The position numbers were made by a program, and so were the translations under genes. Positions 26,558 to 36,108 of a stretch of 64,000 bases of DNA are shown here, one piece after another (the stretch's first letter is position 1; every line of letters begins with the position of its first letter). Location: assembly GCA_029261795.1 (NCBI GenBank), contig JAJDAP010000107.1, positions 48,629-112,628 on the forward strand, in the 5' to 3' direction. The DNA is from Deltaproteobacteria bacterium (GTDB taxonomy: Bacteria > Myxococcota_A > UBA9160 > UBA6930). The notes below the pieces were generated by a model. It was not told the DNA's origin, did no database searches, and saw only the letters and a list, made by a program, of their open reading frames with translations.

Positions 26558-27802
26558 CTAGCTGAGCAAGCCCTTGAAGAAGTAATAGAAGAAGATCGCG
26601 AGTCCTGCGGCGATGGGTAGGGTCGCCACCCAGGACAAGACGATGCTTCCGACGACGCGCAAATCGAGGGCTCCGATCCCGCGCGCCAGGCCAACGCCCA
26701 GTACGGCGCCTACCAGGGTATGGGTCGTCGAGACCGGGATGCCGAGGCGCGAGGCCAGCACGATCGTGGTGGCCGCTGCCAGCTCCGCGGCGAAGCCCCG
26801 GCTCGGTGTCAGTTCCGTGATCTTCTTGCCCACGGTCTCCATCACGCGATGGCCCCAGGTGGCCAGACCGAACACGATGCCGATGCCCCCGATCGCGAGC
26901 ATCCAGGGCTGGACCGGCGCCTTCTTGGCCAACTCAGCGCCGTCGACCACGTTTACGATGGCTGCCAGTGGGCCGATCGAGTTGGCGACGTCGTTCGAGC
27001 CGTGGGCGAAAGCGACGGCGCAGGCGGTCAGGATCTGGAGTACTACGAAGATCCGTTCGACCTGGCTGAAGCGATGCCCCTCCTCCCTCTCCCCGGCCTT
27101 GGCACGGCGCAGGAAGAAGAAGCCCACGGCCATTCCGACCAGGCCGAGTGCAAAGGAACCCGCCATTGCCTGGGGCAGATCGAGGTCGAGGTTCATGTTC
27201 TTCAGGCCCTTGAAGAGCGTGACGAGGCCGATGATGAAGAACACGTAGAAGAAGAAGAACGGCCCGATCCGCCGGGTCTGGGCCAGCGGGTCATCGGTAT
27301 CCAGGATGATCTTGCGCGTGATCTGGAAGATGAAGAACGCCAGCGTGCCCGAGAGCAGTGGCGAGGTCAGCCAACTCGCCACGATCTGTCCGACCTTGCC
27401 CCAGTGGATGGCTTCTGGTCCGATCGCGACCCCGCCAAAACCCACGATCGAGCCGACGATGGCGTGGGTGGTCGAAACCGGTAGCCCCAGGCGGGTGGCG
27501 CCTAACAATAGCGTCGCTGACGAGGCGAGTGCGGCGAGCATGCCGTAGAGGATGTCGTCGTTGGAGACGAGATCCATGTCGAGGATGCCCTTGCGCACGG
27601 TATCGGTCACATGGCCGCCGGCGAGGAGTGCGCCGCTGAACTCGAACAGGGCGGCGACGATGATGGCGCCGCGAATACTCAGCGCGCCCGAGCCGACGCT
27701 GGTTCCCATCGCGTTCGCGACGTCGTTCGCGCCGATGGCCCAGGCCATGTAGAGCGCCAACACGCCGGCCAACCAGATCTCGAGCGGAATCTCCGCGATC
27801 AA
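26558..27802 (-). CDS. pitA: Inorganic phosphate transporter, Pit family
   Basis: A 414-residue membrane protein with the duplicated Pit/PiT signatures: IGANDVANAMGTSVGSGAL near residue 22 and HGSNDVANSIGPLAA in the second half, plus paired GLPVSTTHAIVG / GIPVSTTHTLVG motifs. It takes up phosphate (often as metal-phosphate) with protons or Na+. It is shorter than E. coli PitA, closer to the compact bacterial form. It is first in a two-gene unit with the DUF47 regulator. Confidence 0.94.
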   Translation of the reverse strand: MIAEIPLEIWLAGVLALYMAWAIGANDVANAMGTSVGSGALSIRGAIIVAALFEFSGALLAGGHVTDTVRKGILDMDLVSNDDILYGMLAALASSATLLLGATRLGLPVSTTHAIVGSIVGFGGVAIGPEAIHWGKVGQIVASWLTSPLLSGTLAFFIFQITRKIILDTDDPLAQTRRIGPFFFFYVFFIIGLVTLFKGLKNMNLDLDLPQAMAGSFALGLVGMAVGFFFLRRAKAGEREEGHRFSQVERIFVVLQILTACAVAFAHGSNDVANSIGPLAAIVNVVDGAELAKKAPVQPWMLAIGGIGIVFGLATWGHRVMETVGKKITELTPSRGFAAELAAATTIVLASRLGIPVSTTHTLVGAVLGVGLARGIGALDLRVVGSIVLSWVATLPIAAGLAIFFYYFFKGLLS

Positions 27803-27912
27803 TGGTCCATCCCCCGGGCCATTTCATAGGCCTCAGGCTGTAGGAAGCCCACACAATTCTCTCGGCCGGAATACACCAGTGTTTGATTCTGGAACCGGGC
27901 TGGCGTCGGGCG

Positions 27913-28167
27913 CTATGCGGTCTCGCGAACCTGGGCGGCCGAGCGCTCCACCCGCATCGCGGGCCGTGAGGCGTGGGCCGGCGGGAAGTACTCGCCGCGA
28001 TCCGTCCACGGCACCGCGAGCGCAATCAGGAGCTTTCGTTTGGTGGCCTGACGGCACTCTTGGCCGTTCTCGATGGCGTGTATGGTGCGGGGGGAAACCC
28101 GGGCGCGATCAGCCAGATCAGCCTGGGTCCAGCCCCGAGCCTGGCGAGCGGCTCGGATGCGGTTCAT
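27913..28167 (-). CDS. Xre-type helix-turn-helix regulator
   Basis: An 84-residue DNA-binding protein: residues 1-50 form a Cro/C1-type HTH (IRAARQARGWTQADLADRAR then VSPRTIHAIENGQ), followed by a 34-residue Arg/Ala-rich tail. No partner toxin or kinase is adjacent, and 110 bp separate it from the pit gene downstream. Its target is unknown. It may be a stand-alone regulator or the remaining part of a larger cassette. Confidence 0.78.
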   Translation of the reverse strand: MNRIRAARQARGWTQADLADRARVSPRTIHAIENGQECRQATKRKLLIALAVPWTDRGEYFPPAHASRPAMRVERSAAQVRETA

Positions 28168-28517
28168 GTGCGGCAGCCTCGAACTGGGGAGTGGGGTGAA
28201 GAAGAAGTCTAGCGCCGCGGACCCCGGCTGGCCCAGCCTGCCAATCCCTACGGCGCGCGCGCCGCAGGCGGAATTTCGCCACGGACCCAGGGCGTTACAG
28301 CCGTAGCTGCGAAAGCAGGCGGGCCCGGCGAAGACCGGAATCGCGGGGGTAACCCCACGTAAATGAACGGACTTTCGCCGAACAGGCTCGAGCCAGAGAG
28401 CCCGGAAATTCCATATTCAAACATCGTTCTGCTTGATTCACCGTCGGACCGCAGGGTTCCGCGCCGTTCGCACGCATACTGGCGCCGCACCCAGCGAAGT
28501 CCTGAAGGAGCCCCGTC
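28168..28517. other. Intergenic region with strong hairpins, possible structured RNA
   Basis: No gene lies here. In the middle are three consecutive short hairpins on the plus strand: CTGC-GAAA-GCAG (28307-28318), CCGG-CGAAGA-CCGG (28325-28338) and GGGG-GTAA-CCCC (28345-28356). Two have GNRA tetraloops. They lie 160-210 bp before the SnoaL-like gene. I could not match a known riboswitch consensus. Confidence 0.35.
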
Positions 28518-28988
28518 ATGGAGCCTGAACGTCTGGCGGATCTCGAGGCGATCAAACAGCTGAAGGCCCGGTACTTCCGGCATATGGATGGGAAGGACTG
28601 GGAGGCCTACGCCGACGTCTTCACCGAAGATTGCGTGATGCAAAACGGGCCCAGCGACCAGCCGCCGGTGAGCGGCCGGGCGAAACTGGTCGAGTACGTG
28701 AGTTCCAACATCCAGCACATGATCACGGTTCATCACGGCCACATGCCCGAGATCACGTTCACGAGCGAGGACCAGGCCAAGGGCATCTGGGCCATGTTCG
28801 ATCGGCTCCGGGCGCCGGGCCTCGAGATGGATGGCTTCGGCCATTACCACGAGGAGTACCGGCGCTGCAGCGACGGCCGCTGGCGGATTTCCTACACGCG
28901 CCTCACCCGGCTCTGGGTTCGCAGCTCGAACCCCGAGATGACCAACGGACTCTGGCCCGAGGCACCGGATTGGGCCGTTCAGAGCTAG
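28518..28988 (+). CDS. SnoaL-like (NTF2-fold) protein
   Basis: A 156-residue small alpha+beta-barrel protein of the SnoaL_4 type, with the N-terminal helix pattern LEAIKQLKARYFRHMDGKDW followed by the EDCVMQNGPSD region and a central His-rich strand (MITVHHGHMPEITF). Related proteins act as dehydratases, isomerases or ring hydroxylase small subunits; some conserve an Asp-His pair. A GGAG site precedes the ATG. It is 45 bp upstream of the amidohydrolase and probably in the same operon. The reaction is unknown. Confidence 0.85.
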   Translation: MEPERLADLEAIKQLKARYFRHMDGKDWEAYADVFTEDCVMQNGPSDQPPVSGRAKLVEYVSSNIQHMITVHHGHMPEITFTSEDQAKGIWAMFDRLRAPGLEMDGFGHYHEEYRRCSDGRWRISYTRLTRLWVRSSNPEMTNGLWPEAPDWAVQS

Positions 28989-29033
28989 CGTGACATCCGT
29001 CCGTCAACGAGACCCCTGCCTGCGGAGAACGCC

Positions 29034-30755
29034 ATGTCCCATGACCTCGTCGTAAAGAGTGGATCGATCATCGATGGGACCGGCGCCCCCGCGCGCACGG
29101 GCGACGTCGCGATCACGGATGGCAAGATCGTCGCGGTGGGCGACGACGTCGGGAGTGCCAGGCGCACGATCGAGGCCGATGGCCTCGCCGTGACCCCGGG
29201 GTTCGTCGACATACACACGCACTACGACGGCCAGGTGACCTGGGACACCCAGCTCTCGCCGTCCTGCTATCACGGCGTGACGACTGCCGTGATGGGCAAC
29301 TGTGGCGTCGGCTTCGCGCCGGTGAAGCCCGGCGACGAGCAGTTCTTGATCGGCCTGATGGAAGGCGTCGAGGACATCCCCGGAGCCGCCCTCTCCGAGG
29401 GAATCGAATGGTCGTGGGAGAGCTTCCCGGAATATCTCGATGCGCTCGAGAAGCGTCAGTTGATGATGGATGTCGGCACCCAGGTTCCGCACGGTTCGGT
29501 ACGGGCCTATGTGATGGGCGAGCGCGGTGCGAATAACGAGCCCGCTACCGCCGAAGACATCGCCGCCATGGCCGCGATCGTGAAGGGCGGCGTCGCCGCC
29601 GGTGCGCTCGGCTTCTCGACCTCGCGCACCATCGCCCACCGCGCGATCACGGGCGAACCCGTTCCCGGCACCTTCGCCGCGGAAGACGAACTCTTCGGAA
29701 TCGGCCGTGTGTTGGGCGAACTCGGAGAGGGAATCTTCGAAGTCGCGGGTGCAGGCGCTGCCGGCGAGGACATCGCGGCACCCAAGGCCGAGTTCGATTG
29801 GATGCGCCGCTTGTCGAAGGAGATCCAGCGTCCCGTCACCTTTGCCATGCTCCAGGTCGACGCGGCGCCGGAACTCTGGCGCGAACTGCTCGAACTCTCG
29901 GCCAACGCGGTCGGCGAGGGCGCCGAAGTCTTCCCCCAGGTCGCCGGCCGACCCTTCGGCCTGCTGATGGGACATCAGACCGACATCCATCCCTTCGGCG
30001 ATCGCCCCGGTTATGTGTCGTTGCTCGAGCTTCCGTTCGAGGAGCGCATCCGCCGCATGCGCGATCCCGAACTCAAGCGGAAGATCCTCTCCGAGGGTGA
30101 TCCGAACGCACCCGGCATGATGATCCAACAGCTCGGTCGCATGTTCGCGATGGGAGATCCGCCGAACTACGAGCCCGCCTATGAGGATTCCGTCGAGGCC
30201 ATCGCCAAAGCCCAGGGCCGCGACCCGGTCGAGTTTCTCTACGACCAGCTGCTCGGGCGCGATGGCAAGGAACTCTTCCTGGTACCGGTGCTGAACTACT
30301 CGTACCTGAACGCCGACCCGATCCTCGAGATGATGCACCACCCTCGCGCGGCCCTCGGCCTCGGTGATGGTGGAGCGCACTGCGGGATCATCTGTGACGC
30401 ATCGATCCAGACCTTCATGCTCACCCACTGGGTGCGCGATCGGACGCGCGGCGCCAAGCTGCCGCTGGAGTTCGCCGTCAAGCGCATGACCCAGGATCCG
30501 GCCCAGCTCTACGGGCTTCACGATCGCGGCGTCATCGCACCCGGCATGAAGGGCGACCTCACCCTCGTCGATCTCGATGGTTTGCGACTACGAACTCCCG
30601 AGATGGTCCATGACCTGCCCGCCGGGGGTCGCCGCTTCATGCAGCGCGCCGAGGGCTACAAGGCCGTAGTGGTCGGCGGAGAGGTGACACTCGAAAACGA
30701 CGAACCCACCGGGGCGCTCCCAGGGCGGCTCGTTCGCGGCGCCCAACACGCCTGA
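29034..30755 (+). CDS. N-acyl-D-amino-acid deacylase-like amidohydrolase
   Basis: A 573-residue metal-dependent amidohydrolase. Beta strands at the N-terminus (VVKSGSIIDGTG…) lead to the first metal site, DIHTHYDGQVTWD (His61-x-His63). A bulky middle and the C-terminal LGLGDGGAHCGI metal Asp/His region follow, then the return strands EYGLHDRGVIAPGMKGDLT-type motif seen here as LYGLHDRGVIAPGMKGD. The layout matches the D-aminoacylase branch, which removes N-acyl groups, but close relatives have other amide or urea substrates. It is cytoplasmic (no signal peptide) and convergent with the sulfatase. Confidence 0.85.
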   Translation: MSHDLVVKSGSIIDGTGAPARTGDVAITDGKIVAVGDDVGSARRTIEADGLAVTPGFVDIHTHYDGQVTWDTQLSPSCYHGVTTAVMGNCGVGFAPVKPGDEQFLIGLMEGVEDIPGAALSEGIEWSWESFPEYLDALEKRQLMMDVGTQVPHGSVRAYVMGERGANNEPATAEDIAAMAAIVKGGVAAGALGFSTSRTIAHRAITGEPVPGTFAAEDELFGIGRVLGELGEGIFEVAGAGAAGEDIAAPKAEFDWMRRLSKEIQRPVTFAMLQVDAAPELWRELLELSANAVGEGAEVFPQVAGRPFGLLMGHQTDIHPFGDRPGYVSLLELPFEERIRRMRDPELKRKILSEGDPNAPGMMIQQLGRMFAMGDPPNYEPAYEDSVEAIAKAQGRDPVEFLYDQLLGRDGKELFLVPVLNYSYLNADPILEMMHHPRAALGLGDGGAHCGIICDASIQTFMLTHWVRDRTRGAKLPLEFAVKRMTQDPAQLYGLHDRGVIAPGMKGDLTLVDLDGLRLRTPEMVHDLPAGGRRFMQRAEGYKAVVVGGEVTLENDEPTGALPGRLVRGAQHA

Positions 30756-30760
30756 ACGCG

Positions 30761-32143
30761 TCAGTTCGGGTCGCTCTCCATCGCCAGCCAGGTATCGAGG
30801 CGGGCACGCATTCCGAGGAGCGCGGCGGCCTGGGCGCGGTCCGGTGCGAGGTTGTGGAGTTCCGCCGGGTCGGAACGCACGTCGTAGAGTTCCTCGGCGG
30901 GGCGGTGCTGGTAGCGCTCCAGTCGGGCGGCAAGCGTTGGATCGTCCGCCGCGGCGGCCTGCCAGGATTCCCAGTACTCGGGCACACCGAGGCCACCAAA
31001 GCGCCCGCGAGCGAAGAAGATCCCGATCGCACCCAATAGGTTTGGGCCTTCGGTGATGTTATTCGTGAAGGTCTTGTCGGGGTGGAGGTTCCGGATGTAG
31101 TGGAAGCTCTCGGAGCGTGCGCTGCGGATCTCGTAGGCGTCCGGCGCATTGGAGACGCCGCGGGAAACGTGCGTGCCGAACACCAGCCTGCGATGGCCCA
31201 CCCGTTCACCGCGAAGCAGGGGCACCAGGCTCTCGCCATCGAGGGTGCGCGGCGGGTCGCCGCCGGCGAGTTCGACGAGGGTCGGCAGCAGATCGATCGA
31301 GCTCACCAGCGCCTGGCTTTTGCGAGCGGCAAGGTTCTCCGGCCAACGGATGATCAGGGGCACGCGAAGACCCGCGTCATAGAGCGTCCACTTGGCGAAG
31401 GGGAAGGCGGCGCCGTGGTCCGAAAGGAAGACCACGAAGGTGTTCTCGCCGAGGCCGCGCGCCTCGATCAAGTCGAGGTAGCGGCCCAGCTCCTGGTCGG
31501 CGAGCTCGACCGAGGACAGGTAGCGAGCGCGGGCCTCTCGGAACTCGGGGGTATCGATCAGGTGCGGCGGCACCGTGAGCGCGGCCGGGTCGAACCCGGC
31601 ACCGTCCTGCCAGGGAAGGTGCGGCTCGTTCTGCGCGATCACCAGGGCGAAGGGCCGCTCCGGATCTTCGTCGAGGAACGACGTGACGGCTTCCGGAGTT
31701 CGTTCGATCCACGCGAACGGGAACGCGGCCATCGGCGCCACGTGCGTCTTTCCCGCCACCGCGCTCCGGTAGCCGAGGGGCGCGAGATAGTGGGGCAGGC
31801 TCTTCACGTCGGCATGGGCGGCGCCGTGGTTCGCTTCGAGGCCATTGCGACGCGGGTGAAGGCCGGTGTACAGCGCCGCACGGCTGGGCGAGCACATGGC
31901 GGTCGGCACGAAAGCGCGTTCGAAGCGAACCCCCTCGGAAGCGAGCTGGTCGATGCGCGGGGTTCGCGCGTCGCTCCCGCCATACACGCCGACATCCCCC
32001 GCCCCGAGATCGTCGGCGAGCACGATCAGGAAGTTGGGCGCACCGGGCTTCGCTTCGCCACTCGGCGCCAGCGGCGCAACGGCCCCGCGCCCGCAGGCCC
32101 AAGCGAACGAACCGATGGCGAGCGCCAGCGATACCCCGAGCAC
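30761..32143 (-). CDS. Type I sulfatase, lipoprotein-like
   Basis: A 460-residue arylsulfatase-type enzyme. The formylglycine motif C-S-P-S-R lies at residues 84-88 within AMCSPSRAALYTG, and the metal ligands Asp-Asp at 44-45 in VLADDLGAGD. A hydrophobic N-terminus ending in FAWAC (Cys17) suggests export and lipid anchoring. The called start is a GTG; the true start may be a rare codon a few codons upstream, because the GGGAG motif lies too far away. It follows the acyl-CoA dehydrogenase by 43 bp on the same strand. It presumably hydrolyses a sulfate ester. An anaerobic maturase or FGE is not encoded nearby. Confidence 0.88.
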   Translation of the reverse strand: MLGVSLALAIGSFAWACGRGAVAPLAPSGEAKPGAPNFLIVLADDLGAGDVGVYGGSDARTPRIDQLASEGVRFERAFVPTAMCSPSRAALYTGLHPRRNGLEANHGAAHADVKSLPHYLAPLGYRSAVAGKTHVAPMAAFPFAWIERTPEAVTSFLDEDPERPFALVIAQNEPHLPWQDGAGFDPAALTVPPHLIDTPEFREARARYLSSVELADQELGRYLDLIEARGLGENTFVVFLSDHGAAFPFAKWTLYDAGLRVPLIIRWPENLAARKSQALVSSIDLLPTLVELAGGDPPRTLDGESLVPLLRGERVGHRRLVFGTHVSRGVSNAPDAYEIRSARSESFHYIRNLHPDKTFTNNITEGPNLLGAIGIFFARGRFGGLGVPEYWESWQAAAADDPTLAARLERYQHRPAEELYDVRSDPAELHNLAPDRAQAAALLGMRARLDTWLAMESDPN

Positions 32144-32186
32144 GAGCTTCAGAATGATGCGCTCCCGGTTCTGGATGGTGGGCTCC

Positions 32187-33413
32187 CTAGAGCGGCAGGT
32201 CGCCGGCCGCCGACGTCACGCTACCGGTCTTGGTGTAGGCCTCGATGGTGCGCATGGCGATGCGCCATTGGTGCACCTCGTCGGCACCGTCGGCGAACCG
32301 CGCCCAACGCGCCTGGGTCATCATGCCCGCAAGCGGAGTGTCGGTCGAATAGCCGAGGGCGCCGTGGACCTGGATCGCCCGGTCGATGATCCGGTTCAGC
32401 GAGTTGGCGACGAAGTGCTTGGCCATCGAGACCTCGCTCTTGAAGTCCTCGCCGCGATCGATCTTGTAGGCCGCATGCAGCACCATGAGCTTGCATTGGT
32501 AGAGTTCCATCGTGCTGTCGGCGATCAGCCACTGGATGCCCTGTTTCTCGGCCAGCATCGAGCCGTGCGCATAGCGGCTGATCGCGCGCTCGACCATCAG
32601 GTTGAGGGCCGTCTCCGCCTGGCCGATCCAGCGCATGCAGTGCGCCAGCCGCGCCGGGCCGAGGCGGGCCTGGCCGAGCAGGTGGCCTTGTCCGGGGCCA
32701 CCTAGCATCTGCGAGTCAGGAACCCGCAGGTCCTTGATGCGGATCTCGCAATGATTGTGGCCGCCGCTCATGGTGTGGATGTCGCGCACGATCTCCCAGC
32801 CTTCGCTCGGGATGTCGACGATGAAGGCGCTGTTCGCGGCCTGGGGAATCTCCGGGTCTACCTCGGTGCGCGCGATCAGGATCGCGAACTTCGCGCCGGC
32901 CGCGCCAGAGATGAACCACTTGTGGCCGTTGATCACCCAGTCGTCGCCGTCCCGGACGGCGTGGGTCTGGATCAGCGTCGGGTCCGAACCGGCAACGTCG
33001 GGCTCGGTCATCGCGAAGCAGGAACGCGAGGTGCCATTGCAGAGCGGTTTCAAGTACCGCTCCTTCTGGTCTGGCGTCGCCCAGTGGAGCAGCGTATGCA
33101 TGTTGCCCTCGTCCGGGGCCTGGGCGTTCAGCGCATACGGACCGAAGCGCGTCTTGGCGGCTTCCGAGGAGACGGCGGCCATCTCCACGTGGCCCAGGCC
33201 CATGCCGCCGTATTCCTCGGGCATGTGCGGCAACCAGAGTCCGGCTTCTAGCGCGGCCTTTCGCATCCGGATGATCTGGCTCACGAGGACTTCGCGGTCA
33301 TCGGGCGCCGAGCCGATCTTCTCCTCGGCCGGGCGCACGACGCTGTCGCAGAACTCGCGCACCTTCGCGATCAGATGCTGGGTCTCTTCGGGGAAGCTGA
33401 AATCGATGGCCAT
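32187..33413 (-). CDS. Acyl-CoA dehydrogenase
   Basis: A 408-residue FAD enzyme with all three ACAD domains. Motifs include LWLPHMPEEYGGMGLGHVEM, the FAD/substrate signature CFAMTEPDVAGSDPTLIQTHA, INGHKWFISGAAGAKFAIL, and the C-terminal QVHGALGYSTDTPL. The chosen ATG (33411-33413) starts MAIDFSFPEE and follows CAGGAG. It desaturates acyl-CoA at the alpha-beta bond; the chain type is not predictable. It sits upstream of the sulfatase and downstream of a SnoaL-like gene on the same strand. Confidence 0.92.
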   Translation of the reverse strand: MAIDFSFPEETQHLIAKVREFCDSVVRPAEEKIGSAPDDREVLVSQIIRMRKAALEAGLWLPHMPEEYGGMGLGHVEMAAVSSEAAKTRFGPYALNAQAPDEGNMHTLLHWATPDQKERYLKPLCNGTSRSCFAMTEPDVAGSDPTLIQTHAVRDGDDWVINGHKWFISGAAGAKFAILIARTEVDPEIPQAANSAFIVDIPSEGWEIVRDIHTMSGGHNHCEIRIKDLRVPDSQMLGGPGQGHLLGQARLGPARLAHCMRWIGQAETALNLMVERAISRYAHGSMLAEKQGIQWLIADSTMELYQCKLMVLHAAYKIDRGEDFKSEVSMAKHFVANSLNRIIDRAIQVHGALGYSTDTPLAGMMTQARWARFADGADEVHQWRIAMRTIEAYTKTGSVTSAAGDLPL

Positions 33414-33544
33414 CGGGTCTCCTGGTGGCGGGGCGGGCTCGGCGAAGCGGCCAGTATTCACCGGCCGGGCGCCGCCGGCAAACCGATTCCCTCGGATGGA
33501 GCGGCGTTGGCCTGGATTGCACGTCCGACGCCTGTTCCGCGCTC

Positions 33545-33967
33545 TCAATCTTTCCGCGGTAGATCCTGGTCCCAGATGAGGTTGAGCTCTCGGCTCGCGA
33601 TGCGCCAGGCGCCGGCTTCGCGGCGGTAGGCATCGGTGTAGCGGATGCCCATGTCGAGCTTCCGGGCCACGCCCTCGGCCTCGTAGAGATGGTTCGCGAC
33701 GCAGTACGCCTCACCCGTGGCCTGGTCCCCGTCGAGTTCGACGAGATGGTTGTGGACACAGTGGAGTGTCGCCGAGTACATCTCGATCTGTTCCAGGCCG
33801 CCGCGGAGTTCGGCGTAGCCGGTCATGGCGTAGCCGGGCCCGGAAAGGACGGCGTCTTCGGTGAAGACGTTCGGGATGTCATCGTAGGCCCGGTCGTCGA
33901 TGAGGCGGGCGTACCGATAGGTCAGCTCGCGCAGGGCGACGCGATCGTCGAGTTCTCTGGCGTCCAT
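33545..33967 (-). CDS. SnoaL-like (NTF2-fold) protein
   Basis: A 140-residue SnoaL_4-type protein with the characteristic first helix (DDRVALRELTYRYARLIDD), FTEDAVL, HCVHNHLVELDG and the final strand WRIASRELNLIWDQD. Conserved Asp and His residues make an isomerase/dehydratase-like role possible. It is divergent from the alpha/beta hydrolase (80-bp gap) and 131 bp upstream of the acyl-CoA dehydrogenase. Confidence 0.85.
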   Translation of the reverse strand: MDARELDDRVALRELTYRYARLIDDRAYDDIPNVFTEDAVLSGPGYAMTGYAELRGGLEQIEMYSATLHCVHNHLVELDGDQATGEAYCVANHLYEAEGVARKLDMGIRYTDAYRREAGAWRIASRELNLIWDQDLPRKD

Positions 33968-34046
33968 GGCTCCTCCGTCGGGTCGCGAGCCTAGCCCGCA
34001 TGATCGGCGCCGGCGCGGCTACACTCGAGCGCTGCAAGGAGATCCG

Positions 34047-34949
34047 ATGCCCAGTCCCGAATTCGAGGCTGCCCTCGAGCACTTTCCCAAGGACATCGCC
34101 GTTCCTGGCGATGATTTCGAGACCGTCCGCGCGAAGTTTGGCCCGGCCCACGGCCACGATCCGGGCGACGACGTGAGCATCGAAGCGGTCGACTACGGCG
34201 GGACCAGGAGCTTGTGGGTCACGCCCAAGGCCTGCGCGGGTACCAGGCGCAGCGTTTTCTTCCTGCACGGCGGCGCCTTCGTGTCCTGTCCGGCGGCGGC
34301 CTACACCTTCTACGCGGCATGGATTGCGCGGGCGGCCGAAGCGCGCGTGCTCATCGTCGACTATCCGTTGGCGCCGGAGAGCCACTTCCCCGCGCAGCTC
34401 GACGCTTGTGTGTCGACCTATCAGGGCATGCTCGACGCGGGGATCGATGCCGCGGACATCGCCCTGGCAGGCGATTCCTGCGGCGGCGGAATGATCGTGA
34501 CGACGTTGCTGCGCCTTCGCGACGAGGGCCTTCCGCTTCCCGCCTGCGGTGTTTCGATCTCCGGTTGGATGGATCTCGAGATGCGGGGCGATTCGGTGGA
34601 CCACCCGATCGGGCTCGATCCCTTCATCGATCCGGAGTGGATTCGCGAACGCGCGCGCGATTACCTCGGGCCCGATGCCGATCCGCGCGACCCGCTGGCC
34701 TCGCCGATCCACGCAGATCTCTCCGGCCTGCCGCCGCTCTATCTCCAGTACGGACAGAACGATCGCTGCCGCAGTGGCGCGGTGACCTTGGCGGACCGGG
34801 CCGGGCGAGATGGTGTGGAGGTGCTGCTCGAAATCTGGCCCGGCATGGTGCACGGCTTCCAGGGCATGAACGGGTTCGTTCCCGAGGCTGCCGAGGCGAT
34901 CGCGCGCATCGGCGAGTATCTCACGCGTCAGCTGGGAGCCCGCTCGTGA
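34047..34949 (+). CDS. HSL-family alpha/beta hydrolase (esterase)
   Basis: A 300-residue esterase of the hormone-sensitive lipase family: oxyanion-hole HGGAF (74-78), nucleophile Ser144 in AGDSCGGG, a catalytic Asp in the QYGQNDRCRS region and His in GMVHGFQ. The ATG has AAGGAG 6 nt upstream. Its TGA overlaps the GTG of the downstream P450 (GTGA), so the esterase and monooxygenase are co-translated and likely act on the same molecule. Confidence 0.9.
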   Translation: MPSPEFEAALEHFPKDIAVPGDDFETVRAKFGPAHGHDPGDDVSIEAVDYGGTRSLWVTPKACAGTRRSVFFLHGGAFVSCPAAAYTFYAAWIARAAEARVLIVDYPLAPESHFPAQLDACVSTYQGMLDAGIDAADIALAGDSCGGGMIVTTLLRLRDEGLPLPACGVSISGWMDLEMRGDSVDHPIGLDPFIDPEWIRERARDYLGPDADPRDPLASPIHADLSGLPPLYLQYGQNDRCRSGAVTLADRAGRDGVEVLLEIWPGMVHGFQGMNGFVPEAAEAIARIGEYLTRQLGARS

Positions 34950-36100
34950 CGATCCATGAAGATCTCTTCCTGCCCGCCTTCCAGGAGGAGCCGTATGAGA
35001 CCTACGCGTACCTTCGCGAGCAAGCGCCCGTCTACCAGGAGCCGCGCTACGGCAACTGGGTGATCACGCGCTTCGATGACGTCATCGAGGCGCTGCGCGA
35101 TTGGGAGACCTTCAGCAGTCGCGGCGGGCCGGCGCCCTTCGGGGCATCGCCCGAGAATCGCGCGCTGGTGGCGACGGATCCGCCTTACCACGACCAGCTG
35201 CGGGCGCTGGTCAGTCGGGCCTTCACGCCGCGCCGGATCGCGGAGAGCGAGCCGCGAATTCGCCAGCTGGTGGCCGAGCAAGTGGATGTCCTCCCGGCCG
35301 GTGAGGTGGATCTGGTGCCGCATTTCTCGGTCCCGGTTCCGGTCACCGTCATCGCGGAGATGTTAGGTGTTTCGCCTGAGCGACGGAACGATTTCCGTCG
35401 CTGGTCCGATGCCCTGGTCGGGCTGCTCGAGAACCCGCCCAACGACGCCTTGATGGCGGCAGCCCTCGAGCTCACCGGCTTCCTGCACGAAACCATCGAG
35501 TATCGGCGGAAGTCGCCCGGCGACGATCTGATCTCGGGTCTGGTGAATGCGGAGATCGACGGCCAGAAGCTCGAGCTGAACGAACTCGATTCGTTCTGTC
35601 TGCTGCTGCTGGTGGCCGGCAACGAGACGACGACGAATCTGATCAGCAACCAGATGCGCGTGCTTTCGCAGCGCCCCGACCTGTGGAAGACGCTACGGGT
35701 ACATCCCGAGCAGGTGCCCGCCGCTCTCGAGGAGACCGTGCGTTGGGATGCGCCGGTCCAGAACCTCGCCCGCGAGGTGACGCGCCCGGTTACGTTGCAT
35801 GGCGTCGAGATTCCGGCAGGCGATCGCGTGTTGCTTTCCTACGCCGGAGGCAACCGGGATTCTCGAGAGTTCCCGGACGCCGAGCAATGGCAGCTCGATC
35901 GCAATGCCCAACGCCACCTGGGCTATGGCCACGGCGTACATTTCTGCCTCGGGGCAGGGCTGGCGCGGCTCGAGGCGAAGCTGGCCATGGAGGCGCTGCT
36001 CGAACGTTTCGAAAGCGTCGAACCCGGCGCCGCGCCGCCCCAGCGGCTGCACTCCTCGGTCATCCGAGGCTTCGAATCCCTGCCGCTGCGGTTCGGCTAG
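34946..36100 (+). CDS. Cytochrome P450
   Basis: A 384-residue bacterial class I P450. The I-helix oxygen-activation motif AGNETT is at 224-229, ExxR at 263-266 and the heme-thiolate loop GYGHGVHFCLG with Cys334. The GTG start is set by the 4-bp overlap with the esterase gene. It needs a ferredoxin and reductase, which are not in this window. A SnoaL-like gene follows 8 bp downstream. The substrate is unknown; the neighbourhood suggests a hydrophobic ester or acid. Confidence 0.93.
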   Translation: MTIHEDLFLPAFQEEPYETYAYLREQAPVYQEPRYGNWVITRFDDVIEALRDWETFSSRGGPAPFGASPENRALVATDPPYHDQLRALVSRAFTPRRIAESEPRIRQLVAEQVDVLPAGEVDLVPHFSVPVPVTVIAEMLGVSPERRNDFRRWSDALVGLLENPPNDALMAAALELTGFLHETIEYRRKSPGDDLISGLVNAEIDGQKLELNELDSFCLLLLVAGNETTTNLISNQMRVLSQRPDLWKTLRVHPEQVPAALEETVRWDAPVQNLAREVTRPVTLHGVEIPAGDRVLLSYAGGNRDSREFPDAEQWQLDRNAQRHLGYGHGVHFCLGAGLARLEAKLAMEALLERFESVEPGAAPPQRLHSSVIRGFESLPLRFG

Positions 36101-36108
36101 TCGGCGCC

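Noticed and set aside
28240..28360. Possible cyclic-di-GMP (GEMM) riboswitch
   Set aside because: A GAAA tetraloop hairpin and a GGGC stretch are present, but the conserved GGGACGCAAAGCC receptor element is not.
29004..30521. Minus-strand 505-codon open frame
   Set aside because: Antisense to the amidohydrolase, which has metal motifs; biased composition only.
31082..32389. Plus-strand 435-codon open frame
   Set aside because: Antisense to the sulfatase with a formylglycine motif; no family match.
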